DNA of 64,000 bases from Lasioglossum baleicum (taxonomy: Eukaryota > Arthropoda > Insecta > Hymenoptera > Halictidae), in NCBI RefSeq assembly GCF_051020765.1, contig NC_134942.1, positions 1,984,001-2,048,000 of the forward strand, written 5' to 3'. The notes under the pieces were generated by a model. The model saw only the letters and a program-made list of their open reading frames with translations. It was not told where the DNA came from and did not search any database. Shown piece after piece: positions 22,601 through 37,400 of the stretch. Position 1 is the first letter of the stretch, and each line of letters starts with the position of its first letter. The translations under genes were made by a program, and so were the position numbers.

Positions 22601-25600
22601 GTCGCCCATCTACCTGTCCGCGATGAGAAGACGCAGAAGCGCAGATCCTTTGGGAGATACGGCTACAAATCTGGGCAACGCGATGGACGAGTTGATGAGA
22701 CACCAACCTGGATTGAAGGTCGACGCGGTCGCTGCTATCATAAAAGTATTAAAACGTTTCGAATCATTTCTTTCTATTACGTGCACACGTTGACCACTAA
22801 TTAAGTGGACTCGAGTGAAAAGTAGAATTAGAATTGTGTTTTAGCGGCACCAGATTCAGCCGACCGACGAGTATTTCTTCTAATTAGAATGTGTTGCTAA
22901 TCTGTTCAGTTGCTAGAGAAACTATGCGTCCTGGGCTGCGATCCTCGGTACGTTTGTCTGCGGGCCGCAAGTAAATCCGACAATTCACCGTCGAACTCGG
23001 CCTCCGGTAGTCGTCAATCTTCTGGGCAATCGGTTGGAGTCGGAGTCGGAGACTCTCGCGGCGGAGGCGGTGGCGGAGGTGGAAGTAGCAGCGACGAGGA
23101 GGAAGAGGACGAAGAAGAAGCGAGCACGAGCTCTCATCCTCAGCGCGAAGAACAGCCTTCGCCGTCGCCAGCTCAGCCCGGACCGCCCCCTCAGCCCAGG
23201 GAAAAAACACCGATAGCTCTGGTCGAGTACATACACAACGTTATGAAGTTCGTCGACGCTATTCTCAGTAACAATTCTACAGACGATCATTGCAAAGAGT
23301 TTGTCGCCCAGAAAGGTTTAGTGCCGTTGCTATCCATCCTAGGCTTACCTAATCTTCCAGTGGATTATCCAGTCGCCCAGGCGGCTCAGTCCGTAGCGAC
23401 AGTTTGCAAAAGTATTTTGGTATGTATCGGATCTATATATAGATCCGTATAGCTGTGTACAGTTGTACCGATATTCCGGTAAACGCGAAACGAGAGAGAA
23501 ATATCGTATGTACACTCTACCATCTGTGTTCCTTTACCATTTCTTTTCAGAACCTCGCGCACGAACCGCTAGTCCTGAAAACTGGTCTCTCGCAGTTGAA
23601 GGAAGTGTTGAATCTGTTGAAACCGCTCCACAATCACACGGGCACGCCAGGAGGTTCCGTTTTGTTGCACGAACTCGCGTCCGCCCCGAACTTGGAGACC
23701 GCTTTCACGAGCGACACGGCAACACCTCTGCTTCACGCTATGAACGCCGCGCACGGTTACGTCGTAATGTTCGTCCACGTGTGTCGCACCAGTCAGAGCG
23801 AAGTGAGGAACCTGTCTATGAACCACTGGGGTTCCGGCCTCGGTTTGACGGTACTGAAAGTTCTTTCCGAGCTATATATGGCATTGGTTTGGGAGAGCAC
23901 GCTGTTGCTAGCACTGTGCAGCGAGGACAGTATACCGGCAGGATGCGACTTTGGAAAAGAAGACATGGACAAATTGGTGCCACCCGAATTGAAGGTACGG
24001 ATTTTTCTCGTTCGCTAGTCTAATTAGATGTCTGGTAGGTGCGTAACAAACGTGGAAACGTAGAACAGTCGCGAATTCGGTTTCTACAGACTACAGACTA
24101 CACACTCTATACAGACTGCTCAAACATTCAATCGTTCTGTTTTATTATTTTAACATTTTCGTTTGGCAGAAAGATGAACAAGGTTTCGTTTTTCTGTCGG
24201 TCTACTTGGATAACCCCAAGTCTTATGATTAGTTTCTAATAAGTAAGCTTCGAACGATTTATGACACGTGTTGTTTTAAATTAATGAACTAGAATGATGG
24301 CGAGACTTCTGGCTGGTCAGGTGGTGTATCCTCCGATATGGGAAGTAACGGAATGACCACAGCCATGGAAGCCTTGAGTACAGATCCGCCACCTGTACCC
24401 ATGGAGGTACAAACATTATCAATTTTACTACTTAGTCGTATATACGATAATGGGACAAAGTAGAGAGAAAGAGAGCGAGAAAGTGTGTGTGTGCGCGCGC
24501 TTGAAGAGCATAGTGCCTAGACCCCTGAGAATCCGTTATCTTTTATATAATTCTGATATTTTCGTTGTTTGTAGGTGGACGACAAACCGAGTGCGAGCGC
24601 TGGAAGAGTATCCCCAAGTTCGTATCAGCTCAAGTACATCAAACCTTTGTTAGGAGCTTCGTCTAGATTGGGCAGAGCACTGGCCGAACTGTTTGGACTG
24701 CTTGTCAAGGTATTTAACACTTTCTTCGATCGCGCTTAGAAATTTCAATCAACGTTCCGTATAGATTATAGATACTAATCTGAACATTTTTTTTTTCAAA
24801 TTAACCCTCGAAAAACACAGAGTTAATTCAGACCCACGCTATACATATATTCATCCAATCGAGTTTATACTTAATACTAGAGATCCCTATTTCACGTGTA
24901 TGTATTATAAATACACTTGGTACACGTGAACCGTGTATGTAGTAAGAATTTAAGGATCCGTTCGGCACGTTCGAGTCCGACAACTGATTTGCTTTACTGT
25001 TTATTGTTTTTCGATCTAATTATTTCGTGCGCTATTTCCGCTAATTTATTCTAAGGTATCTTTTTCTTTTTGCGCAACCCGCTTTCAGGATTAAATCTAA
25101 TAGAGGTCTATTTCACGTAGTACATATGTAATACTATTCTAATTTTAATTTCACAAATATTCAGACATTTTAATATACGGTGACGGTGATATAACGTCGA
25201 ACAATTCACCGCGACTTTATTATCGTCCCGCTTCTAACATCAACAGTCGAAAAGAATTCGATCGAAAAACAATAACGCGTATGTATATCACTTGTCGGAC
25301 TCGAACGTGCCGAACGGATCTGTACCACTTTTGTACACGTATATTTTAGTACACGTTCCAAACCGCGATTATCTCTTATCTCTTATACTGTACTGTACAC
25401 TAGAACATATATTTTTCAAGAGAATTCATTTGCGAATAATATTTGTACGTACAGAATACAGAGGCAGATGGGGAGATGGGTGTCTGGATTGATCCTATCT
25501 TTGTTAGTCGAGGGGCACTTTTCTAAGACACGTATACTAACTGTCGAATTGTTTTAATTTAAATCTGTTCAGCTTTGCATGGGTTGTCCAGGGAGACAAC

Positions 25601-28600
25601 GCAGAGGACAACAGACGCCTCTAACACCGATTCTCCCTTCGCAAGCAGCTGGAAGCGTAGCGACTTCCTTAAATTGTTTATTGATCCGTGGATTAACATG
25701 GGATATATTGCCGCCTTCGCCGATACCCAAATTTAAATTGACCTTCCTGATATGCTCTGTAGGTTTTACATCTCCGATGTTGTTCGATGAAAAGAGGCAT
25801 CCGTATCACTTGATGCTTCAAAAATTTGTCACACAAGGCGGACAATATGCATTTTTTAAGTAAGTTGACCAGTAACGTGTCGAATCCTGTTAAGCTAGAT
25901 ATGCTTTTATTCGAATACCATTAAACATCTTTACCTTTACCTTTACCTTTTCGATCTTTTTCAGTACTTTTAACTGGGCATTGTCTGGAGGTGGACAGTT
26001 TCCTGCATCAGAAGGTTTAGAACATCCTAATTTACCCGACGGCACTGGAGAATTTTTAGATGCGTGGCTCATGCTGCTAGAGAAAATGGTGAATCCGAAA
26101 GCTATTTTGGATTCCCCGCATCCTATTTCGTCAAAATGTACTGGAATCTATAAGATGTACGAGTTCGATCCGATAAAGTATCTCACCGATATTCACAAGG
26201 TTTGAAAATACATCGAAAATACCTGTAATCCGACGTATATTATTATTAGACAGCGGATTTCATGCATTTATCAGAAAAATGAGTAGGTGTAATTAAGAAA
26301 CAGTAATAACGTTAGGATTAAGAAAGAAAATAAATGTCTATTCGCTTCAGTTTGTTGGAATTCAGGTAGAAAATCTTTATTTATATCATAAAGATCCGCT
26401 GACTAATTATTATGTATTGATAGTAATAGATTTTACGAATAATTGTACACTGTGTACTTATGCATTCGATCGATATTGCAGAAAGCCTTTGATGCAGTGA
26501 TGCTGATGTGGGGCAAGAAACCGCTGAAAAACTATGGTGCCCGTATGACAGAATCGATTTTATCTATTCTACGACATATTTTAAGGGGTGAAAAAATTAT
26601 CAAGGTACATATATGTATATATATATGTATATATATACATCTATATATACATAGAACGATTGATAGATTGATTGATTGATTGATTCTAATTCGACGGGAT
26701 TCGAGAGTTGGCAATTATTTGATAAACCAATGTCGCAACAGGAACGTAGAGAGAAAGAAGAAAACACCGAAGGGGCTACTACTGGTACTAGCACGAGCGG
26801 CGGTACTAGCGGAATTGGAATGACAATAATTGATCGTAGGGTAGAGCCAGAATCGGACGTGAACCAAGAACATCTTAGACAGTTGATGGATATGGGATTC
26901 AGCAGGGCTCATTGTATCGAAGCGTTGAGTCACACGTTGACGGTCGAACAAGCCACGGATTATCTACTGACTAATCCTGCTACGCTGCGCAGATCGGTTC
27001 GTAAAAGCAAGCATTAAAACAGAAATTTCTTGTTAAAAATCGAATTTGAATTCGAATCGTTTCCTCTAGGATGTACCACCCGGCGGCGATGACAGTGGTC
27101 AAGGGCTTATCATGGACCTGGAATTAGACGATGATCACATAATGCACGCCATAGCTATGTCATTGGGCGAAACAGAAACCGTTCCTCGAAAAGCTTCTGG
27201 TTTGGAAAAATTCCCGGAAGAGCTAATCTGCGAACCCGCTATAACGAGCAGCATAAACGAATTCACAAAGACTGCTTTAAGTCAGTGTTTGAACTTGTTG
27301 GATCTCATGCCCGACACTGTCTACAGAATATGCGATTTATTGGTTACCATTACAAAGAGAAATGGCGATGAATGGCGTGACAACATGTTGCTGCAACTTA
27401 TAAAAGAAGTATGGCTCTTACGTGACATTTATATTGCTTAACAATGATTATTATTATTATTATGATTATTATTATTATTAGACTGCGGATTGTTATGCAT
27501 TCACGAAGAAACTGGCTGAAATATAAAATATAAAACAGAGTGAAACTTTCGAAAAATCTAAGAATTTTCTATTAAGGGATGACTTGAATTTTTCGTTGGA
27601 AAATATTTTGATTTTGCGTAAAGATCCGCAGTCTAATTATAGACTAGAATTATAGGATTACATTGGATGTAGAATACTTTCGATATTTCTATCGATTCGA
27701 ATTATTATTGCAGATTGGTAGTTTGATAGATTATTTAATCGACATTGCCAAGAGCAACGATCCGAACGCTGGCACACGATTAGTCGAATGCGAAGAAGCT
27801 AACAAAGTTGCTGGACGTATTTATCTCTATACCTTATTTTTCGAGGTACGTATATGGAAATGAAGAAATCGCGAGACAAATCGTGTGATTCAAGTTACCG
27901 TTAAACAGTCTAGTAGCGATATTTTGTATCTCGTTGTAGGGAACGTTCCAAGAGATGAGAGTACCGTGTGCCCAAATCGTAAAGGAGTGCGGTGTGTCGG
28001 ATCTGCTTGTACGCTTGCTGATAGTAAGCGAGGGACCACTGATCGCGAATAAGAACAAAGTTTCGAAAGACAGCAAAGACGGAACAGCGACTACGAGAAC
28101 ACCGAAATGGCTTTCACCTCTGCTTCTCCTTATAGATCGCTTGGAGAAAGTGGCTATATCCACGCAGAGGAAGCTTTCGATGCACAAGGTACGTAAAACT
28201 GTGTTGATTCGTTTATGCTTGTGGCTACTAGTATACGCTAGTACTGTATACTGTACGTCGAAAAGAGAAAAAGCAAAGAAAGAATTGTGTATCGAGAAAT
28301 TTTTGTTCGAAACAGGCAACGCGCAGAGTTTGGAAGTGGTTCGACTTGAACTCGGGTGAATGGACGATATACTCTCCGATAAACAACCGGATAATCAACG
28401 ATGCTTACTGGGCTGGTGAATCCAGCGTAAGGATCTCGTGCAGCAGGCGAAGATACTTGATCACGTTTTCGTCTATGACGCAAGTGAACGAAGAGAGCGA
28501 CAACAGAAGGCCGATAGCGATGAACTTCAAATTGCGCGCTATGCACGATTACAGCGCGGTGGATGAGAAACGGAATACTTTCGTGCAAGGGCTGCCTTCT

Positions 28601-31600
28601 AGCGTGATCGTCAGCATTATTCGCACTTGCGTCAAGTTGTTAGCGATTCCGGTGGACCGGGACGCGTTGCACGCTTTAATGAAGGTCTGTCTACGGTTGA
28701 CGAGAGACTACGAGAACGCGGCGATTTTTGTACGCGAGGGCGGCGTCAAGCTGTTATTGGAAATGACTCAGGCGAGCAGTTTCATCGGATGCATCAGTCT
28801 GAGTACGCTGCTGATTCGACACACCTTGGAGGACACGAACATCCTTCGCCAAGCCATGGAAAAGGTTATTCGGACTCGTACGCAGGGTAACATACCCCCA
28901 CCGTACAAAGAGATTCTGTTCATGACGCGTCAAATCAGCTCTGCGGTTTGCCGGAATCCGGAAGTCTACAAAGAAGTCTGCGAAAAGATTCTCAGAGTGG
29001 ATGTCAGCCTACTGAGACGGGACTTTGATCATAGATTGATCGTGAAAGCTTTGCCACCGAGCCAGTCGCAGAACACGCCCATAGAGGAGGTGTCGGAGGT
29101 CTCGGTATCCGTGATACAGGACTTGCTGAACGCTCTGATAAAGCCTGTGCCGATTCTTCCCGACGACAACGCGGCGACGCCCACCGGAAGTCCAGAGAAG
29201 AAAACGTCTCACGCGAGTTCCACCGTCGGAACGACATCGTCGTCGTCCTCCTCCTCCTCCAGACGCGATGTCTTCAGAAACAACGCAACCGCCACGAATG
29301 ATCCTCTGGACGACGACGACCAGGTTTCTCAAATAATCTCGCTCAAGATCTATCCCGATATCGGTAACAGCGGTAAAGTTGAGCCGGAGGAAGCGAAGAA
29401 ACCTCTGCTGACGAAATCCGCGATTCTGAAGATACTCGCGGAAGCGGTACGCTCCTACAACGCGATCGCAGACTTGATCACGGACCACGTGTACGTTGCC
29501 GGACAAAGCGAAATGGTGACGGAGGACACGACGGCGCTCGCCTTTCTCTTGGACAAACTTCTGCCAATGGTGCCGGAGAACTCGAGCGATAGACAGTGCA
29601 GCAACACTATCGGTCACACCGCGAAAATGTTGATAGCCGCTATCGCTTCTTGTAATCATTCGCCGGACGTCCAAACGACCCTAGTCACCGAGGTGAAAGC
29701 CGCGTTGACCAGGACTTTGGCACTTCCGGAAAGCTCCGAGAAGCACGCGCAGCTTCAGCTGCTGATCGGCTTGATCTCTACTATGATCGACAGTTGCCCG
29801 CCGACCCTTCACAATCACTTGAGAACCTCCCTGAAGACGCACCAGTACAACAACGTCAATTACATCGTGCGGATTATGCTCAGGAAGGGAATAATCACCG
29901 ACTTGGCGAAAATCCCGCATAGTCTTGACCTTTCCAGTCCTAATATGGCTGCTACGATCAATGCCGCTTTGAAACCGCTCGAGACGCTTTCCAGAATCAT
30001 CAATCAACCGATGCCAGGATCCGTGAATAACAAATTCTCAAAACCCAAGAACAGGACTGTCCAGGAGGAGCCCATTGGGGAACAGACCGGTACAACAACG
30101 TCGGAAGCGACTCATGCTGTCGGCGAAGAAGCGAACGAGGATGCCGAGAACACCGAACACGACATCTCGGTTACCGCCGAAAGTCTCGAACCTACCTCGG
30201 AGAGCCAGGTGCACGAAGAGGGCGACGAAGTTGCTCTGGACGACATCATGGATCAACTGCTCGATAGGTAATCATATGATAATTATGTTAATTCGAAATT
30301 ATCGGCATTTCGTCAGCTTCGGATCAATCGACCGATTAATCGCGCATAAACGATATATACGTATAGCATCATAGTATCATTCACTGAAATGCGTCTAAGC
30401 TACGGTACTTATAATCAAGTAGTGTAATGTTTTCCAGGGACGGCTCAGCCGTGGCCGAAGAGCAATCTTCTCGGCCGCATAGGCCAATGGATATCGACGA
30501 CGAAAGTCTCGTGATACGCGTCGGGGAAGCTGACTTTGATCCTACACGCGATACCACAGTAAGAATAACATCGGTGTTACATATATCATCATAATTCCTC
30601 TGACGACCACATACATATGTGTAGCTTCGAAAGCACTTTGCGTTACTTTCTTTCACAAAGAATTATTATCTTTTCTTTCTCTGAAAGATATCTACACTCG
30701 CGATAGCTATTTAGTCTATTTATTCGCTTCCATTCTAAGGGGGTAGACTCGTTTCTAGGATTGATGTAAAGATATTATGGGGTTTTTAAAAAGTAGTCAA
30801 AAGCGCTAGATCGCGTATAAAAGATCCTTATTAGAGAATAATGCAAATTACGCCTCGTAAACGTACAATAAAAATAGGACTTTTGAAAAACCCGATCTTT
30901 GAATTATCGAGAAATGAGGAGGCCCCGCGCCCGACACCCTTGCAATCCTGGAAATGAGGAGGTCGACCGTGACTTTAACATTCTTTTAAAACGAATAATA
31001 TTTCGAGAACAAAGTGGTTTCGATGTTTTGGAATTTACATTTTTTTGCTTTCTCTTTCTATACGCGCGCGCTGTATATATTTTAGGAGGATTTGATGAGC
31101 TCCGATTCAGATTCCGACAGCAATCCTTCCGACGATAACGAAGACGAAGTACAAGACGACGAGGATGAGGAAGAGGAAGAAGAAGATGACGGTAATTTGA
31201 AATTTTACAAAATACAAGTATATTCCAATATACATACTAGCGCGTGCGTGGGTCGTGGTTGAATGTATGAATTACATCAGGGGAGGAGAACGAAGAAGAA
31301 GAAGAGGAAGAAGAAGAGGGCACTTCGAATTACGAGGATGAAATTGAATTTTTAGAAGACGTTGAAAGCGGTGTCTTCAGAATGTTCCCACCAACGGAGC
31401 GTGACGGAAGCAACGTTGTAATGATTCAACACAACATCGACAATCAAGACAACTTCTCCAGTACCTCCACTCCTATTACACCGTTGACCAGCCATCCATG
31501 GACCACGACGTTCCCTCTACCTTTAGGCCTCTTCGAAGACTCACCTTCGGTTTCCGAAGCCAATGGTACGTCGACAAAAGATTAGCCTAGAAAATTGATA

Positions 31601-34404
31601 TGCGACTAATAACATATAATAATTGTCCAACAAATTTCAACTTTTTCTTTGACTTTTCGTTCGATTTTCACTACGAGATTCTTATAGATTATAGAGTTTT
31701 CTGCGCTGATTCCGAATCTGGAAGCGCCACTGGCAGCAACTCGTGTCGAAACTCGGCTAAGATGTGTTGCTTTCTGGTTTCTTAAAAATATCTCTTAAAG
31801 TCTCTCCATTTTTAATGATCGTTTTTAAAGTTTAAACTTTAAACATTCATAATGTATTAAATATTGGATATATCACTGTATTCGGGAAAGTCTACAGAAT
31901 ACTTTGCTGTAAAGAACAATTAAATATCTTTTTTAATGTAGTTTCTTTTATTTAATATGTTTTGAAGAATTTTTTTTTTCAAAATCGAATTTCTGAAAAA
32001 CTACGTCTAGGGAAAAATTATAAGGGCAGATTCGGAATCAGCGCAAAATATACTCTACGAGAATCGCATAGTGAAAATTGAAACCTTTTTTTGGCTGTTG
32101 GACAGTGTAAACGAGAATATTAATCAACAACGATGATTCCTCCTCAGGCACGAATTCCCATCCATTCATACTACCACACAACGATATAAATTTCATTAAT
32201 TCCCGGCCTCAAAGGGCTCTGCGACAACGAAGGTATCAGTTTCTTCAAATACAGAATCCGAGAAACCAGAATCCGCCAGTAATACTACAAAGGTGAATCG
32301 ATCAACAACTCTATTTAAACACATAAAATACACGTATGTCCTATTCAGACCGAATATACATATAGTGCATTGCCAATGAATATACGCCGGCCGGCCGGCC
32401 TGTCTATAGTTTAGTAATTTATTAGATTGTCATCGTCGCATTTGTAACTGTAGGTTGCTGGGGCCGGCGTCGCAAGGGATCCCGTTATCCGCCAGTCAGG
32501 TTTTAGCCTCCAGTTTCCGTGACACGCGTGTCGTCGTAATGGAAAATCTTGGAATCTTTACCAATCAAGAAGAAGAACAAATCGACTTTGTGGTATGTGG
32601 TACCGAGAATGAACGACGTTACGAGTCGGTACACCATAAAAATATATTCACGGTCATCAATCAAACTTACGTATGCGAACATACTTTCAGGATCAGTCTG
32701 GTTATCTGTTCGGACCGAGTCTGGCAGCCACATTGAACAACATTCCGACAGTTTTACACTGGTGGATCGAAGAGAGTAAATTGTTGGATGGAGACTCTCA
32801 AGCAGACTGTTGCGACGGTAAATATACCGTATATAATAGTATATTCTATTGTATAATATATAATAATATTTCGCGTCGTCTAAACATTGATTACTACGTT
32901 GATCGGTGCGGAAACAATGTTCTCGAATTTTCCATTGCAGGTGTCGTGTTCAAACTTATTCCTAATTTGACGAAACACCGGGACTACGAGCTCCAGGAAC
33001 GGAAAGAGAGACGCAAAAAGCAACACAATTCCGAGAAGAAGGGAGAAAAGGATGGCAAAGATGAAAAGGATCATCTGAATAATACGGAATGTAGGTTGCT
33101 TGCGTTAACTGTTTTTCTACTTTGTTCTCGATAGGAGAATCGCCTTTGTCGCCGTTCCACGCGTGTCTGACGCGAGACGTAATTCTTTTTCAGCGGGTTC
33201 TTCCACCGTGTCTCCGATAGAAGATCATCGATTATCAACGGTATCGACGCCTCAAAGAGAGGACGCGAACAACCTGGTCGCCGATTTTGGAACTGCGATC
33301 GAAGCAACTCGACAGGAACGTACCCCTGACGAGGACATAATCGACGTAACCGGTGAGATGGAGGTAACGGTGCAAGAGGACGAGGAACGAACCCCGCCGC
33401 CGCCGTTACACGAGGAAGTGGTGTCGTCGGAAGCCAGAGATCCTCGAATAACCAATAGAAACTCGACGTTGGAACTGGCAGAGAGTATCGTCGACTCCGT
33501 GCTCGGACCCAGCGCATCCGAAGCTAGTAGACTGAGACAATCCGATCGGCCCGCCGAATCGTCGGACGCCAACGATACGTCTAGTCGAACGAACACAACC
33601 ATATTAGTTCATTTTGGTCAAGAAGGTAATGAAGCCTTGCTAAGAGAAACCGACTCGTCTGACTGGATCAGAACGCTTTTAACCAATGACAGTCAATCGA
33701 ACATTGAACGAAATGCAAATGTACTCAATCAAGATCCTACCGCTTCAGCATCAGAAAACATTAACCCAGAGCAATCAGAACAACAGCCGCCGCAGCAGCA
33801 GCAGCAACAACAACCGCAGCAGCCCCAACAACAACAACAACAGCAGCCTCAGCAGCAGCAACAACAACAACCGCAGCAGCAGCAACAACAACCGCAACCA
33901 GAACAGTCGCAGCAGCAACCATCCCAGCCGCAACAACCTCAGGAGCAACAGTTACCCGACGGAGTCGATCCATCCTTTTTGGCTGCTCTGCCGGAAGACA
34001 TGCGCGACGAAGTCATAGCTGAACAACTCAGGTGTTGTATCGTCGTGCAATCGGTATCGCTCGAAAGAATGTTGAAACGTTGTCGACTAGAAGATTCGAA
34101 ATGGAAATAAATTGTTGATTGTTTCAGACTTCAAAGAATTCGACAGCGAACCCAAGCAACCGTGGTCGCAGAATTAACCGGACCGGTGGAAGTTAATCCC
34201 GAATTTTTGGCTGCCTTGCCACCAGCGATTCAGGAAGAGGTGCTCGCCCAGCAACGCCTGGAACAACAACGACACGCGGCTGCCTCCGCTAATCCTGACG
34301 ATCCGGTTGACGCGGCCGCCTTTTTCGAGAACTTGCAACCTTCTTTGAGACAAGCTGTAAATTCATTTGACGATATCCAATTAATTCTTCGTAATGCTAT
34401 GCTA

Positions 34405-34477
<73 letters not shown>

Positions 34478-37400
34478 CCCCTTGTATTGATATGTATAGT
34501 TTTCTTCGATGCGTTCAGATCCTGACCGACATGGAGGAGTCCCAGATATCTGTTCTTCCTCCGGATCTTGCACAGGAAGCTCAAAATCTTCGAAGGGAGT
34601 GGGAGGCACGAAATCGACATTTGATCCAGGAAAGATTCCTTAGCCACGGAACTGCCGCTCTGTCCACTATATTGAGGCAGACTGGTAGAAGTAAGTAAAT
34701 AATTAGCAGAGACCGCGGATCGGATTTGATGTGAAAATGATGAGAAAAATTAGTAGGTGCAATTCGAAAGAGTGAAAATATTAGAAGAATTTAAAAATAC
34801 ACTAAAACAGCTCGCAGCCGGATATTATCCGGGCCTCCGATGTTCGAATTCTTTATCGTAATCGTCTGAATACTTTCCACAACAAAAATTAGTTTGCGTT
34901 AAATCAACCCCCATACCTTACACGATTTACTGCACGCTTCAATAAGGATTAAGTGTTCGGCACTGAAACTATATAATTGTTGTATTATCCGAACAATAAC
35001 AAGCATGTTACTAGAGAAAGTTATTAGAGTTATTAATGAATCACGATCAACAGGTAGAGCAACGCGTTACGCGATTCAGGCGGTGGCACAAAGAGGCCAT
35101 TGGGATCAGTTGATGCGCGGCGACACCAGCATAACGCACCAAGCAGCCGGTCTTCGACTCCGAGGCAGACAATTGTTGGACCACGAGTCGATGGCGTGTC
35201 TACTAATACTATTGTTTGTCGATGAACCAAAAATTAATACGTTAAGATTTCATAGAGTTATCAGAAATATCTGCTATCACGGTAGCACGAGGGAATGGGT
35301 GGTGAAAGTCTTGCTGAGTATCATGGAAAGAAGCAACGACGAGAACAAAGATATCGCCGCGGATTTCGGCGGCAAATACAAAAGAAAAAGCTTGATGCCC
35401 TCGATGGACTATTGGTAAATTTTCAATTAACACAGTGTTATCAGAGATCCCTATTTCACGTGTATATATGTAAATACACGTGGCACGTGAACCGTTACCA
35501 TTTACGTAGTAAGAATTTTTTAACGCTAGGTTTACGGAGGTCTAGAAACAACTGTTTTGCATTATTTTATAAACATACCAAAAATCAGCCTATCCAAATT
35601 TTGGGCCATTTTTCCACTAGTATATACCCCAAGAATTCGAAATTTGGTAAATAATTTTCTCTCCTCAGGGAAGCATCTTTACAGTCTTTACAGTCTTTAC
35701 AGTCTTTACAGTCTTAATAATCGCAAATTAAGAATATTAGAACTCTAATCTGCGAATACGGATCCTTAAATTCTGCTAGTTACCGATCGGGAAACTTTCA
35801 ACAAGTTAACGTTTAATGTTTAAAATATAACTCGATCTCCGAATTTCAGTTCTCCCAAGATTATGGACCAAAGAAACAGCGCTCAGTCGTGGTTGAATAT
35901 CAGCATCGATGCTGCGCTCGGATGTAGAGCAAACGTTTTTCATATAGTTAGATACGGTGGGAAAAAATCCGAAAGGCAAGGCAGCAGTATCGCTATTCAT
36001 CCGCAAGCTGCGCCCACAGTGTGCAAGTAAGTTTTTTAAATTGTCTGATAAATTATTGTTGACTGATAAATAGACTGCGGATCTTTCTGCAAAATAACAA
36101 ATTTATTTTCGTCGCTTACAAGGTGCAGGAACCATATAAAAATTAATTCCTATCTTTGACAATTCTGATACATTGAAAATAAGAAGATATTCTCTAAGAA
36201 TACAAGACATCCTTAAATCGTCTTAATAGTTTTACCGTTTGAAATTACATACACCCATACATTTTTCTGATAAATGCATAAAATCCACAGTCTACCGTTA
36301 AACTGTAAACATATATAGATATACAGACTAGACTACAGGCACGAATTGTCTGTAACGTATATACATATAATCCCGTTTGTGGCTTCCGCAGGCATACGTT
36401 AGACTTATTGATAGCATTGGCTAAAGGATTTCCTGGATTTTTCGTGCCAATCAAGCCGAAAGAATCGGAAGAAAAGGAAGGCAACAAAGACAAGGATTCG
36501 AGTACCAAAGAGGAAGCTTGCTCGAAAAACAAGTCCGCCTCGAAGCCAGGGAAAAGCGACCAACCAGATTTCTGGGACATGTTGTTGAAACTAGACTCGT
36601 GTGCCTCGAAGAAAGGGAAATCAGTCGCCAGGACTCATTCGAATTCAAACCTTGGAAACGAACTGGAACATAGCACGACTACCTTCGAAGCTTCAGCCTT
36701 CGGCCAACTGATTTCTATGCTGAACTGGTCGGTTATCAAGCGTAGTAGTCAGTTAACCGATAAATTATTGAGACTGTTGTCGTTGATCTCGATTGGGCTG
36801 ACGGAAGTGAACCCATACCATAAACAAGAAGGGAATAAGAATAAAAAGACCGAAGTGAACAAAGAGCAGTGCGTCGCCGCGCCCGAGGAACATCTGAAAC
36901 TGGCTGTACAAGTCCTAACTAGCAAAAGTTGTTCCGAGGAGGGACTGGAAGATGCGACTGCTTTACTACTTAATTTGTCGCACTGCCCGGACCCCACTAG
37001 GCAACTGGTACGATCGTTATCGTTATCGTTATCGTTAGACCTGCAGATGTTTATGCAATTTTCAAGTTTCAATTTTCAATTTTTCTAGCTAAATTTTCAG
37101 AAAGTGGAATCATGTAAAATCATATTTTCAATGGTAGTAGCCTCCTCGAAAATTTTTAGAACCCATAAATGCATAAATATCCGCAGTCTAGTCTCAGTTA
37201 TCGTAATCGCATAATTTGGCTTTTTATTTCGAAAAATCAGAGATATGTATATACGTATATACATACACCGTTATTTCATATGTTTCTCTTCAGATATTAA
37301 AATTACTAATGGAGGGCGCTATGGAATTGGCTACTATGGTTTGCGAGCATATAAACGATCTAATGATGGAACTGAAGGTTTTGAACCGCGAATTAAGGAG

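Larger units (their letters stand above)
19696..26604 (+). other. HUWE1: HUWE1 exons 1-16: N-terminal solenoid
   Basis: Exons 19696-19740, 19828-20046, 20122-20361, 20447-20509, 20611-20829, 20927-21198, 21319-21595, 21703-22347, 22476-22745, 22910-23419, 23551-23994, 24293-24406, 24575-24709, 25573-25859, 25965-26199, 26482-26604. They encode residues 1-1366. Landmarks include [35 protein letters not shown] [27 protein letters not shown] and [15 protein letters not shown], all close to vertebrate HUWE1. Exon 10 has a low-complexity Gly/Ser/Glu insert (23030-23130). Intron 6 begins with ordinary sequence but holds an (ATGTA)n run at about 21275-21311, just before its acceptor. Confidence 0.93.
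28316..33090 (+). other. HUWE1: HUWE1 exons 21-28: WWE domain and acidic region
   Basis: Exons 28316-30267, 30438-30558, 31086-31191, 31281-31565, 32148-32292, 32454-32592, 32691-32817 and 32941-33090. Exon 21 is nearly 2 kb and starts with the WWE domain ([16 protein letters not shown]). It also contains the conserved segment [20 protein letters not shown]. Exons 23-24 encode a run of Asp and Glu. Exon 25 has [16 protein letters not shown] sequence spanning its junction with exon 26, matching the vertebrate protein. Confidence 0.92.

Noticed and set aside
24965..24980. GTTCGAGTCCGAC as a tRNA B box
   Set aside because: It is part of the inverted arm of a MITE and its inverse occurs at 25294-25310. 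No A box at the right distance.
34402..34647. Arg-Glu repeat open frames on the minus strand
   Set aside because: They read the reverse of a CT microsatellite and the antisense of HUWE1 exon 31.
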